A stretch of 64,000 nucleotides of DNA from Lineus longissimus. Taxonomy: Eukaryota > Nemertea > Pilidiophora > Heteronemertea > Lineidae. The translations under genes were made by a program, and so were the position numbers. Positions 12,401 to 24,685 of this stretch are shown piece after piece. The notes under the pieces were generated by a model. It saw only the letters and a list, made by a program, of their open reading frames with translations. It made no database searches and had not been told where the DNA came from. How positions within the stretch are numbered: the stretch's first letter is position 1; each line of letters opens with the position of its first letter. The DNA lies in the NCBI RefSeq assembly GCF_910592395.1, contig NC_088311.1:25266646-25330645 (forward strand). Reading direction: 5' to 3'.

Positions 12401-15400
12401 ACACTTCATGCCTTCCCCCCAAATCTGCCACTGCCAAGGTCAACTGGTCATTCAAGACAACAAGACAAAGGTAACAGACTCCCTCTTACCAGGAACACAG
12501 AGCGGAGGCACGAAGCCGGTCTCCATGTTGTGAGGATGTCCAAACGATGTCCTCGCCACACAGATGACTGACATGTGGCTGACCGGGTTGTGTCGTGTCA
12601 CAGCGACAATGTTTGTGTCCACCTGATCAACATACACCTAAAAAACAACTGTCATTGTTATTGGAGAAAGAGTCAACTCACATTCAAATCTCTCATGAAA
12701 ATACTGGTACCATTAGATATTACTGGATGAAGAACTTTTCAACGAATCATCATGTTAATCATTTTTGACAATTCAGCACTTTAAGAGGGAATTTTCTGTG
12801 CCCTAAAAGTTAGTCCAAATTCATCACACCCAAAGAACTAAGAATGGTGATGGCATCTTTGAACATAAAAAAGGCAGATGTCAAGTGTGGGACACAGGTG
12901 CTCAGGTTAGGTGTACAAGCTTGGTCATCCTGTGCTGTACATAGAACAGGAGGCAGACCTTGAGGACACTTGGCATCTCTGCCGTCATCAGTCAAGCAGA
13001 CCTTGAGGACACTTGGCATCTCTGCCGTCATCAGTCAAGCAGACCTGGAGGACACTTGGCATCTCTGCCGTCATCAGTCAAGCAGACCTGGAGGACACTT
13101 GGCATCTCTGCCGTCATCAGTCAAGCAGACCTTGAGGACACTTGGCATCTCTGCCGTCATCAGTCAAGCAGACCTTGAGGACACTTGGCATCTCTGCCGT
13201 CATCAGTCAAGCAGACCTTGAGGACACTTGGCATCTCTGCCGTCATCAGTCAAGCAGACCTGGAGGACACTTGGCATCTCTGCCGTCATCAGTCAAGCAG
13301 ACCTTGAGGACACTTGGCATCTCTGCCGTCATCAGTCAAGCAGACCTTGAGGACACTTGGCATCTCTGCCGTCATCAGTCAAGCAGACCTGGAGGACACT
13401 TGGCATCTCTGCCGTCATCAGTCAAGCAGACCTTGAGGACACTTGGCATCTCTGCCGTCATCAGTCAAGCAGACCTGGAGGACACTTGGCATCTCTGCCG
13501 TCATCAGTCAAGCAGACCTTGAGGACACTTGGCATCTCTGCCGTCATCAGTCAAGCAGACCTGGAGGACACTTGGCATCTCTGCCGTCATCAGTCAAGCA
13601 GACCTTGAGGACACTTGGCATCTCTGCCGTCATCAGTCAAGCAGACCTTGAGGACACTTGGCATCTCTGCCGTCATCAGTCAAGCAGACCTGGAGGACAC
13701 TTGGCATCTCTGCCGTCATCAGTCAAGCAGACCTGGAGGACACTTGGCATCTCTGCTGTCATCAGTCAAGCAGACCTGGAGGACACTTGGCATCTCTGCC
13801 GTCATCAGTCAAGCAGACCTGGAGGACACTTGGCATCTCTGCCGTCATCAGTCAAGCAGACCTGGAGGACACTTGGCATCTCTGCCGTCATCAGTCAAGC
13901 AGACCTTGAGGACACTTGGCATCTCTGCCATCATCAGTCAAGCAGACCTGGAGGACACTTGGCATCTCTGCCGTCATCAGTCAAGTTACCTGAGTGAATC
14001 CTGTCATGCCCATCTCGTAATGCAGCCGGTTGAGTGCCTTCTTGCCTGCGATGATGCCGCTTCTGATATTCACTCCGACATTCTCGGGATTAGTCTGTTC
14101 AGTCCAGGTTTTATAACATCTCTTCTCACTGACCACGTGAATCTAATGAAAGAGAAGACAGTAGAGAATAAGGAAAATGGAGGGGACTTCAACTGCAGCC
14201 CAATCCAGGGGTGGGCCAGGAAGTTGAAGGGGAGGAAGAAATGGGGGTGTGACTCTGGGGAAACCTTTGGGTTCACAAAAGAAAACTACAGTGGAATCTC
14301 GGTCGGCAACCACCCTGCTATGACGACCAAGAATCGCTCATCCCTAATGGTTTCCTCTCTAATTACCATTACAAGGCCCCTGGTAACACGCCCACCCCAG
14401 TACCCAGACCATGACCACTGGATTGGGCGGTCCCAATGACCAAATTCACCCCTCTCTATGCTATGACCACCACTCCTTGGTAACTAAGTCTGATTCTACT
14501 GGCCTGATTTCAAACATTCCCATCTCTAAACAGTACTCACATGATTAGGCACCAACTCATCATATCCTCGATTACTGCCAGTGGCACAACTGGCCATCGA
14601 TACAATGGCAGCACTTGGAAACAGGTCATACACGGAACGAACCTGCAAAAAGATCACCATGTTTTGATTTACTGGAGGCTACACTGGTCTTTGGTTATCG
14701 TGAGATTTCATAGAACAGGGCACTTGCTATCAGGACTTCATGAGTGGTCTTACAGGTGGCTTTATGGGAGAGAAGCTTGGGTGACTCCCCTGTCAACAGT
14801 CCAAATCAACTATCTGAAATGTCTTGCGGTACTAACCTCAACAGGACTTTGGTTATCATGAGTCTGATCAAAGAAGAGGGCATGTGCTAATGACTTCATG
14901 AGTGGTCTTACAGGTGGCTTTATGAAGGAGCCGACCGGGCGACCGCCATATCTAAACACAAGACGCCCTTCTTCGTGTGAGTCACCAGCACTCATCGCCT
15001 CTGAAAGACAAGTTTCTGACGTTAAGAACTTCTTCAGCAAGTTCTTAGCATTAATAGAGAACTAAATATGAACCCGGTCACAGAGATCTGCAGTGTTTGC
15101 CCTAGTTTGTCTCACAGCCTTTGACTGACATGTTTCAAACGCTCCTCACATGGGGCTGACAGGGATCTATCTATTGCTGCAGGCACAAAACACTATCAGT
15201 TCTGACATGGTTGAATCAAAGCTCAAGAAAACATAGAACAGGCACAGATCTTTACAACCACTAGTCGGCTCAGAAATACGAAATAAAAGCTTACCTCGGA
15301 TGAGAGAATTGATGCCAAGGCGGTTGATGAATATATTATCTGTATCTTCACTCTTCGTGAAGAGTTCAGCGATGACATAGAGATCTGGTCGCACTTCACG

Positions 15401-18400
15401 AGCCGCTGACAGCATGAACTGAAAGACAATATGAACAGGAGTGTTATTCTCGAAGCGTGAGGTGTATCTGACCTCATTTGAAACAAGCAGTAGTGGCTGC
15501 TTACTAGACATAAGTCATAGAGAGATTCAGACAAGTACTATACAACAAGACAAGAAATTCAGTAGCTTGAGACATCCTGTAGTACTTCAGTTAGCCAAGG
15601 TATTTGAGTGCAACATGTATCAAAGCAAGGCCTGGGCGAGTCATGGCTGGGAACTTGAATAGGCTTCTTCTCCAGCCTGACCCAATGAAAGATCAGAGCC
15701 ATAGGGCCAACAGCTGCACCTACCTCAGCCACATGAAGTGGGGTACTGTGGCAGTTGTCCAGCCGGACACCATGAAAGATCAGAGCCATAGGGCCAACGA
15801 CTGCACCTACCTCAGCCACATGAAGTGGTGTACTGTGGCAGTTGTCCAGCCGGACACCATGAAAGATCAGAGCCATAGGGCCAACGACTGCACCTACCTC
15901 AGCCACATGAAGTGGTGTACTGTGGCAGTTGTCCAGCCGGACACCATGAAAGATCAGAGCCATAGGGCCAACGGCTGCACCTACCTCAGCCACATGAAGT
16001 GGGGTACTGTGGCAGTTGTCCAGCCGGACACCATGAAAGATCAGAGCCATAGGGCCAACGGCTGCACCTACCTCAGCCACATGAAGTGGGGTACTGTGGC
16101 AGTTGTCCAGCCGGACACCATGAAAGATCCTAGCGGTAGTTGTAGCATACTCCTTCATATACTCCCACAAGAAAGGGCAATCCTCTGGCTTCTGACCAAA
16201 TCTCAGCTTGACGCTGTCACCCCACACGATGAGTTCTCTCCTTAAGTAGATGTTGGAGCCTGGAAGAGAGACCAGATGTTCATACAGAAGCTGGTCTCAC
16301 CGTTTATTGAGTCTCCACTTCACAGTTACATGAACAACAAGTCATGCTGAAAACACTCCTTAAGACGGGTCTAATTCAGGAAACTAAGTCATGTTGTGAT
16401 TCATGAAAACTATTCTTTGAATCCTAAAATCATACATCTTGTCTTAGCCCGAGACAGACATTCTTACAGCAGCTTACCAATGACCATTGTTAGCAGACAA
16501 CATCAATTCTTACAAAAGTTATCACCACAACACACAAGCTGTAAGAAATACCTTCACCGTGCTCCATCAGGACGGCATAAGATGATCTATCACACCAATG
16601 CTAGAGATGATGATTGATGCTGCCTTATTGGACACATGATCATTGGCGATGGATGGCAAAACAAGGATACCATGTCAATGGTGCAACACTGCTCACACTT
16701 GTGTTAGATTAACGTCAAGTCTTTTGGAACATGACATTGAAGAGCACACAGTTGCCGACTGACGCAATGTCCTTGTTTTGCCGTCGATAGCAAAATACTT
16801 GGCGTCCATTGGACATGTTAACTTATGATTAATAAAGCTACATATAAAAGCAATCACAAATAGACACCTGTGTTGTGCAATCCTAAAGCGAATACAGAAT
16901 ATTTATAGTTCACTTTTACCTTTCAAGGCATCTGTCTGTTTGACTGCAGTTAAAGCAAGAATGCATTTCATGAAATACGACATCAAAGAGAGGAGCTTTT
17001 TGTGAATTGTTAGATTTATAAGGCATTGATTTCATCCTTTCATCCACAGCAGCAAATGAAGACCAGGAGGAGACACCCAGAAATTGTCGCAACAAACCCT
17101 AAACATGAAAGGTTTTATCACAAAGAACAAAAACAACCTGACAATTCATGAGACTCTCCCTACCTGGTTCGGCAAAGTTCCTCAGTGGGTCATCGTCCAT
17201 GACCCATCCGTTGTGTGCCATGCGATGGGAGCCGATAGCCGGGTCTGACATGAGTTCCTCCTCCTCTTCGACCGTGCTGTCCTCGTCAACAGGATGCAGG
17301 AAGTATCTGAAACAGAAATGTCTCGCATCATCAGCGTAGCACTAGCAGTCGGTTTCTATCAAGATTGCAACTTGAAAAGGGACTATTTGGTCACCTCACA
17401 GCTTCAATACTACAACATTACCATTCAGATACTCACTGTGACCTAACTTTTGGCTGCCTAAGTTTTGTCAAAGAGTTTGTGACACTAATAGGGAAGAAAA
17501 ATTAGAGTTGATGTGACCTGAACGTCATCACTGCACTCTGCAATAAGATTTTTAGGTCGTTTCAGATTTTGGGTCATTTCATTTCGGGCTAGATCATATA
17601 CCAAAAGATGTCAGAGACTTATATAACCTACACTGTCAGTTCATATTGTATAAGCTGCAGCAACTAGAAAACAGCCTTACTTCCACATAATTGGTTCCTC
17701 CTTAGTCACCGTGCCCAGCCTTGGGCCATGACACGCCAGAAAGCGATAACGGGCATTGGCTACGACGTTCTTGACAGCAGCATGCATGTGGACAGTCAGC
17801 TTGTCGTATCGGCCGCCGTTGAGATGATCCAGACATTCGCGGAATGCTACACAGCATCGTGTCACGCGGGCTTCCTCCGATTCCCAATCAGGCCTGGAAA
17901 TGAGAACATTTCAATTTCAACTGAGAAGAAAAACAAGTTTCACCAAAAACAAAAAAGATGTCACAACTCGACGGAAAGTGTTGTCACGTCTGTGTCACAA
18001 CAATGCAATACCCTGGTGACAGTCAGTGCCATGTAGTCACGTCTGTGTCACAACAATGCAATACCCTGGTGACAGTCAGTGCCATGTTGTCACGTCTGTG
18101 TCACAACAATGCAATACCCTGGTGACAGTCAGTGCCATGTAGTCACGTCTGTGTCACAACAATGCAATACCCTGGTGACAGTCAGTGCCATGTAGTCACG
18201 TCTGTGTCACAACAATGCAATACCCTGGTGACAGTCAGTGCCATGTTGTCACGTCTGTGTCACAACAATGCAATACCCTGGTGACAGTCAGTGCCATGTA
18301 GTCACGTCTGTGTCACAACAATGCAATACCCTGGTGACAGTCAGTGCCATGTTGTCACGTCTGTGTCACAACAATGCAATACCCTGGTGACAGTCAGTGC

Positions 18401-21400
18401 CATGTTGTCACGTCTGTGTCACAACAATGCAATACCCTGGTGACAGTCAGTGCCATGTAGTCACGTCTGTGTCACAACAATGCAATACCCTGGTGACAGT
18501 CAGTGCCATGTAGCAGCTACCATAGTTTTGCTGTTGAAGAACAAATCCCGGGGGAACAGGCTGACGAAACGTCAGATTCACCATCTCTCCTCCAGGTGGT
18601 AATGATTAAGTTTATGATTGATTTTGGCAGATGTTGACAAAATTCCATCCATAACCATCTGCAACTGTCTACGTAACAAGCAACAATGAACATACCCTAC
18701 TGTATTGAATATCTTTACAGCTAGATCAAAATCAATGGTACATTTGAGACGTCTATATTCTGGGTCAATTTGTATCTCTAATGGTTGAGTGACTTCTACG
18801 GGCTCTGAGGGTGGTCTACCAGCTGAAGGAATAAAGCAGAAGATTAACTCGAGTCAGGCACAATAACTTCAACCATGCTCCTTTTCTAGATGTTGCTACA
18901 CAAAGTTGGACACAACAATCCCAATCATGACCACACAAGTAACCCTGGTCCAGGGGGCTACGACTGGTAGCGATTTGTAATCTTAGGTGACTCTAACTAA
19001 CTCTGACATGCTCTATGCCACCATGCCGTCCACAAAACCGACTTCATCAACCAACCTGTGATTAATTGTTTGAATTTCTCTTCCACCTCATCTAAATGAA
19101 GGAGATAATATTCATGGAGTCTGAACCGAGGGATGACTTTATCTAGTAAAACATGGTGAATGGCCTGAAACACAGAAACATTATACATCAACAAAGGATT
19201 CTGGACATTTTCACCAATCCTTGGCATCTATGCATGTTAAACATTGACCTTCAAGACAGACAGTCATAGTGAAATCTGAAATCTCTGGCTGACGTTACAT
19301 GGAGGCCTACCAGAATTTTGTGTTTTAGTCAAGTACACAGTTTAAAGACAAGATTCTTTTACAACCTAATGCAGGATCTTCACAGGTCCTGTGAAGGAAA
19401 CTAGCTTTGCGGATCTTGTTGTGTCACTCAAAATAAGCAACTGAAGGAAAGTGCCATGCTCAAGGTGACTACATGCTGTCAGGTCAGCTCTGTTTGTGGG
19501 GTGACAGGTTTCCACTGATTTCTAACTGATCAGCGTTAGTAAACTTACATTCAAGTGATCTTCACAGTTAATTTCGGGTGGTATGCCATGTGATGTCCAC
19601 TTCCCCTCTGCAATCTCCGCGCTGAAGTGCCACAGAATTCTATCGAACACATACGCCGGTCGTAAATGCGGTGAATTCACGATATTATAGGTGCATTCTG
19701 GATGTTCATGTACCCAGTCACTATTGTTAGCTGTATGATTTAATACAAGGTCTGTCATGGATAACACACCCCATTCTTTCGCCATTTTCTTCACTAAAAC
19801 TTCCAGGTCATTAAAATCGTAAACTTTCGAATCTGAATTGAAACTTGAATTCAACTTGTGTTGCTCCTTTAGAGAGTAAGCAGACTTTGAGTAGCCCAGT
19901 TCTTGTAGTGGAGTAAAGTGGATCATGTTATAACCAGTCTCTTTCGTGACCAGGAGCGTTTTTTCCCAGTCGGGTAAAGGACCGAGAAGCTTTGAGATGA
20001 CCGATTGGCACTGGATGCAATCGAGAGGCAGCGGTTCATCCTCGGGTCCGTGGACGAGACCGGGGTCCACCAAGAAGTAACCACTCCCGTTTGCATTCTC
20101 TGCGAAGTCACTACAAAGAAATGAAAGGTATGCAAGAGAGCTCCACTGAGTTTGTAGGGAAGGTGGTGACATCAATGACACCCATAAATTCGTTTGATGC
20201 TGTCACTTAACAAAACTTGTATAATTCTGCCATTCTGAGTAAGACCAAATCAGAAAATTGCAATCTATTGAGGAAACATTGAGCGCAAACTGAAAACCAA
20301 CCTAATAGGTTTATAGAATTCAATAGTAAGCATGGCCTTCCTTTGACAACAATATATACCTCACCTGCCGTCAATCGTGAAGAAGTAAGAAAACGAGCCG
20401 GCCATGGTGATTTTGAGTTCGGCATAGTCATCATAGGTGTCGTGGGCAGACGTCCCCAACTTTGTCCAGGTTATTTCATAGTATTTCATATTGTTGAAGG
20501 CAACATTTGGAGCTTGAGGCTGGGTGCAGAAGACCCGTACCGTCTGATCCTGGAGGGTTGGGCCGACGGCAAAACGTAGGCACCACCCTGGAGAGGAAGA
20601 GAGAGCATCTTTCTTTTATTTGTATGTTATAAGGGCCAACTAAGCTGATGATTTAGGCCTACAATCTACACCGTTCCTGCAAACCAGGCTAAAATCTCAG
20701 TGAAGTAATTTACAACCTTGGCAAACTTCAGCAAGAGCTATCAACATGTATACATTGCATTTCACTTGATATCGACTCTACACACTCAGGTGAGGTGAGT
20801 GTAAACTTGTATTCATATTTCACCTGTCAGAGTAAACCAGGTGGCCTCAGCTTTGGTTCTTTGACCTACATCTGAATGTATCTCTTACAAAGCCAAGTAT
20901 AACAAAGTCAGATAAAGCAAACAAGTCATTAGGTCCCTGCGACCTGGAGGTTTCCTTTACATCACGAGGTGGGATTGCAATTTAACCAATCAGCGGCCAC
21001 TTTCCAAATACAATCCATCACAGATTGCAGCCACAAAAATGGCTCATTTGCAGCACTCAAGGTGCCACTATCACTCAGTTCTTTCAAGAGAATCCAGGAA
21101 ATCTCAGAGTTAGACAAACACGATGAGAGGGATACTGACCAAAGGACACCACCCTGATCGCAAAGCTCTAGGGCTCTGTGGTAGAAATCTCCAGGACTGC
21201 CGACTTCGTTACCGAAGACGCACAGCACTCCCCCCCATGGCTTCAACCAAGGGGTCAATTTAAAGTGAGCGAGTCTGTGCTCAGCACATTCCAAGCTGAT
21301 TTTCACTCAGGCCTTGAATGATTGACAGGAGGAGCAATACAGTGTGTAGCGGAACCTCAGCTATAAACCAACAAACTCCAAACTGGTTCTTCACCTACCT

Positions 21401-21474
21401 TTCTCGAGCCGATAAAGGGTTGTGTCATTCTTCTCGCCCTTATTGATAGTCAGAACACGAACCTGACACGCCAT
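3413..21474 (-). CDS. AGL: Glycogen debranching enzyme, 28 coding exons, complete
   Basis: Bifunctional cytosolic enzyme (4-alpha-glucanotransferase plus amylo-alpha-1,6-glucosidase) that removes branch points in glycogen breakdown. Exons, 5' to 3' on the minus strand: 21399-21474, 20365-20587, 19549-20110, 19056-19164, 18696-18822, 17681-17893, 17164-17306, 16072-16259, 15295-15418, 14837-15000, 14541-14642, 13990-14142, 12490-12637, 11842-12064, 11319-11584, 10757-10890, 10280-10413, 9999-10180, 9746-9848, 9173-9398, 8788-8899, 8350-8485, 6873-6985, 6459-6667, 6080-6177, 4201-4288, 3680-3868, 3413-3493. All junctions are GT-AG and phases agree, giving 1541 aa against about 1532 in human. 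Transferase motifs seen: [12 protein letters not shown] (exon 3), [11 protein letters not shown] (Asp about 536), AELFTKSED (Glu about 565), THDN (Asp about 637). Glucosidase motifs seen: RCWGRDTFI and [10 protein letters not shown] (Asp about 1265). The start ATG sits just after an acceptor, so a 5' untranslated exon lies further right. Exons 8 and 22 carry minisatellites across their donors. Identity is very secure; single boundaries could be off by a few bases. Confidence 0.96.
4497..4566 (+). mobile_element. tRNA-derived SINE-like sequence
   Basis: A-box-like TGGTGTAGTGG (4501-4511) and B-box GGTTTGAATCC (4545-4555) at tRNA spacing. The stretch cannot fold into a full cloverleaf convincingly, so it is a SINE head, not a tRNA gene. 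Intronic in AGL. Confidence 0.6.
5261..5894. repeat. 61/82 bp minisatellite in an AGL intron, 9 copies
   Basis: Nine units of a 61-base core (AGTAAAGTGG...CTTAACC); four of them carry an extra 21 bases (ACACCACCAGTACTCTAC type). It is intronic, between exons 4201-4288 and 6080-6177, with no exon sequence included. Confidence 0.92.
7264..8366 (-). repeat. 58 bp minisatellite across the AGL exon 22 donor, 18 donor copies
   Basis: The unit contains the last 17 bases of exon 22 (ending CACACCAAG), the donor GTAAAG and intron sequence including GGTGCA and a C-run (plus-strand view). Eighteen copies of the donor are present; the one at 8350 borders the real exon. Two internal copies are truncated (near 8000 and 8310). 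Some copies read CATACCAAG instead of CACACCAAG. The unit is not a multiple of 3, and reading past any donor gives AGG TAA, a stop in the AGL frame. Confidence 0.95.
12954..13985. repeat. 43 bp minisatellite directly after the AGL exon 12 donor, about 24 copies
   Basis: Unit of 43 bases, about 24 copies, in two interspersed variants (GACCTTGAGG and GACCTGGAGG, plus strand). The donor of exon 12 is at 13989 and array homology starts about 5 bases inside the intron, so the repeat seems to have grown out from the splice site. Since 43 is 1 modulo 3 and the unit lacks stops, all plus-strand frames stay open, which explains the long but meaningless open frames here. Confidence 0.93.
14685..14767 (-). 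pseudogene. AGL: Decayed partial copy of AGL exon 10 within the intron
   Basis: About 80 bases resemble 14846-14932 of the exon at 14837-15000; a 33-base core (GACTTCATGAGTGG to GGCTTTATG) is identical, while the flanks have substitutions and small gaps. It lies only about 160 bases from its source, in the same orientation. It lacks good splice sites and its frame is broken, so it is not an exon. Confidence 0.75.
15672..16128 (-). repeat. 87 bp minisatellite across the AGL exon 8 donor, 5 donor copies
   Basis: Each unit holds the last 57 bases of exon 8 and the first 30 bases of the intron. The exon/intron points (GAG|GTAGGT) fall at 16072, 15985, 15898, 15811 and 15724, exactly 87 bases apart. 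Units are nearly identical, differing mainly by an Ala/Val codon in the intron-derived part. Because 87 is a multiple of 3 and no stop occurs, the array is open in the AGL frame. A partial unit closes it at the left. The exon part includes the transferase motif [11 protein letters not shown]. Confidence 0.95.
17983..18513. repeat. 53 bp minisatellite in an AGL intron, about 10 copies
   Basis: Ten units of 53 bases differing essentially by one base (GTAGTCACG or GTTGTCACG). It lies inside the intron between exons 18696-18822 and 17681-17893, about 90 bases from the acceptor, and does not include a splice site. Confidence 0.93.
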
Positions 21475-23890
21475 CTTCACGGCTGCAAAAGAGACGAGGT
21501 CAAAGATTCAGCATCTTGATAGGCTTTCAATCTCCAGGGTGGTTTTGGACCAGGGAAGGTAGGACAGAGCGAAGTGCAAACACTTGCATATAATTGCTGT
21601 GGCCTGCGACAATGAACACCACAGATTAGAGCAAGACAGGGGAAGCTCAAGAGTGAGTCACAAGAAAGAGACAGCATTGTACTCTTTCCAAGTCGGAATG
21701 AAGAGAAGCAAGAATTGAAGTGAATCCTGCAAAAATCCCTCAACAAAGTTTTGCCAGAGAAAGTGGGATGCACAGTGAAATCAGTTTGTTCAAACCTTGC
21801 AGCCAGATCTCAGACCTGTCCTCCATTTCATGCCTGATCCTTAATAGAGGAGACGATGGGAAGAATTTCACCATGTTATCTAAAGTGTACTTGACCATCT
21901 GGGTCAATATCAAACAATCAAGATCGCAAGGTTGGAGGCCTGTATTTCATCTGCTCTCATTCTCTCTCTCAAGACCTGTCTAACATCAATATTTGCATTT
22001 CATATACTTAGCCTAGAACTAATTCAGTAAGTTAGGGCTTTTAAAAATTTCAACCAGGTCAAGAGAATTAGTTTATAATCAACAAAGTTGATGATCTAGA
22101 CGATATTTACAAATAATTCTGATTGTAAAGTGGGAGAGATCCTGGGAAGCAATAATTGGTAATTTAAATGACCTTAACCAACATTACTTCATTGAAGGAC
22201 TCTTTGCCTGGGCAATATGTCTCATTTGCTGGATACACTAATGTGATTTTTAGTGTCTTCTTCTGCATTCTTTCAACTTTTAGTACAAGTACTAAGTAGG
22301 TAACATTATTGTAATTGGCATTGGAGCACTTGTATATCTAGCGGTGCCTCACATCAGCATCTTGTGTTTCATTGTGACGTTATTATGTCAGCAACTTGCT
22401 TTTCATTGTGACACTACAACTTAGTGACTCCCAAACAACGTCTGGGGACATTGTCAAGTGTATTGACTGGGCAGGTTGTAAAGAGGTTTGAGAGTGACCA
22501 GAATATACTTGAATACAAAGGGCTTTAGGAAATTTATTGAATTCAATCTGCAGAAAAGCCAGCTAAATTCTTAATTTTGTAACAAAATAAATTCAAAGCC
22601 AAGCAGTCTACGTCCATCGACAATCTGTGTTTTGATATTTGAAACCTTAAGATATAATAATCTTCAGAAAGTTTACTATTACCTCACTGACTGAATTTTG
22701 ATTGATAAGTTCCCAATTAAAACCATTCCCTAAGATATTTATCAAACTGATATAGGCCTAATCACAGCAATAGAATTTTGATCATGTATCAAACATTCTT
22801 CAAGTATTCCAATCCATTGTATTTCCAATCCATTGTATTGCTAAAGGATTTGACCCCAGAGCAAAGCATGACACTAATTGCTGGCAGTTCACTTACTGTA
22901 ATTATTGACAGCTTGGACTACACAATGATTAGAAAGTGACCTGCATGACATAAGAATTACTCACTGCCACTGGGGACTGGCAGCAGTTAAGCACTGCCAC
23001 TGTGGAACATTGCTTCACATCATGACATGCATTCGACCAAGTGTGCGCATTTGATGTGTTTTGGCTGTGATTCGTCTTCTTCGAGAAGGCCTTTTGCCAG
23101 TACAGAAGAGTCACAGCCGCACAGTGCACACATTCCATGACTAGGCCTATGATTTTGACAGTACAGTGGCCCATGCCCAGGCCAGTGCATTTTTGACCTT
23201 GGTTTTTGCAGCTTCTATCGTGCATGTTTACAAGTAAACCCACCGGTTATTAAAGCCTCTTAAGAACCCCCGTTTTCAGAAGTTCTTCCTTGGGGATGAT
23301 TTCACGAATTGATGCTATTTTTCCCATAAATTATGAAGAGTTTTCCGAAATATTCAGGGCGTTTGGATGTTATCATTTGGGGTCAAGGTCAGGCCATCCA
23401 GCACATCCACTATGGCACTAGTCTTTCGCAAATCGCATTTAAAAATCTCAAAGTCAAACACATCTAAATGAAAAACATTTGGTTATCTGTATCGACATAA
23501 GATACAAATGAGTGGAAATAACAATATCATTCGACTTTATAAACATCTTATCTAATCTAACCTGTTGAGGTTCGAGAAGAAGAAAATATAGTAAAACGTT
23601 GATTTGCGCCAGACTTAAAAAATATATTTTAGTGTATTCAATTGAGGATAGATGGCGACACACTACGAAGGCGAAAAACATTTCCTCGAAGTGTCCTCGG
23701 TCCCTGATTGTGACAATTTGATTTGATAACAGTCTATTTGATCAAAAATCAAAATAACAGACAGTATATGGCATGTATCGTGTACAACTGAGAAAAGGCA
23801 GACGAACAGAGTAGAATCACATCGCTTTGTTACTGCTGAATTATTGTCATGACCTTGATGTCCTCGATCTGAGGCTGAACACCCTTTTCC

Positions 23891-24038
23891 TAGACTCCTG
23901 GGTCAGAACATTGCGTCATCCTAATTGGATCTTTTTAGGGTGAGGGACGAAGCCCCACTCCGGACACGTGGACAAGCCTCGTCCCTCACCCTAACGAGAT
24001 CCAATTAGGATGGCGCAATGGGCTGTCTCGGGAGTCTA
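23891..24038. mobile_element. 148 bp fold-back MITE-like element
   Basis: Two inverted arms of about 63 bases, 23891-23953 and 23976-24038, with roughly 85-90 percent pairing, around a 22-base loop. The ends read TAGACTCC and GGAGTCTA, so the element is bounded by TA on both sides, as expected for Tc1/mariner-type target duplication. No coding capacity. It lies upstream of AGL and of the calcium sensor pair. Confidence 0.8.
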
Positions 24039-24609
24039 ATCCACCTAGAGCGATGAGTTAGACAATACCCAGTTTATAATTGTTAATAACTAGTGTCACT
24101 TTACATCGAAATAAATAATCATAAAAAGCGCGAAATTAGCCCGGATCTACAATGATCTATCATGCCCTATATAGAGATATTTATGAAGGCCTGGTGAACT
24201 TGTACAAACACGTTCGAACGTTACATCTATAAATGGCTTCCAATGGGACAGGGCTTGTGACCAGTGAAAGCTAAAATAGGTCAACAAAAGTTTCAATGAG
24301 CCTTGTCTGTTCCATGGAAAGTTCGTTGGGACAATATTGACATTGTACAGTAGGCGTAGTATATTCGGCCATTGCTAAGTCTAGTTTACCACATTTGGAC
24401 ACCGTGCTGTATCAACGAAAGGTGTATAACTAAGGCTCCACCAGCCCTAAACATAGGAGTAGACTTCCAATTGTAAGTACATGTATTCATTCCGTAGCGG
24501 CGGCGGGGCATTTTGTTTCGAAAATCTTCCCCAGGCCAGGCATACCGTTAATTCTAATTCCCTTACTTGGGAGCTATGCCAACTGTCGTACATGTAGTAA
24601 CAAAGTATC

Positions 24610-24685
24610 GCAGAAGGTATTTGAACCCACGACCTTTTCGGTCAGAACTCCGACACTGCGACCACTGTACCATCGCGCTCCTTTG
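24610..24685 (-). mobile_element. tRNA-derived SINE-like sequence
   Basis: On the minus strand: A-box-like TGGTACAGTGG (24662-24672) and B-box-like GGTTCAAATAC (24617-24627), with the shared CTGACCGAAAAGGTC segment also seen at 4497-4566, so the two are one family. Confidence 0.62.

Noticed and set aside
13615-14439. Long plus-strand open frame (274 codons) and its overlapping relatives over 12960-13997
   Set aside because: The 43 bp repeat unit lacks stops and is not a multiple of 3, so all three frames stay open. The real coding sequence here is AGL exon 12 on the other strand.
15604-16245. Plus-strand open frame of 213 codons
   Set aside because: It is the complement of the AGL exon 8 minisatellite; the minus-strand frame matches AGL.
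20962-21306. Minus-strand 114-codon open frame in AGL intron 1
   Set aside because: AGL exons 1 and 2 join directly in phase and match the family across the junction, leaving no place for it.
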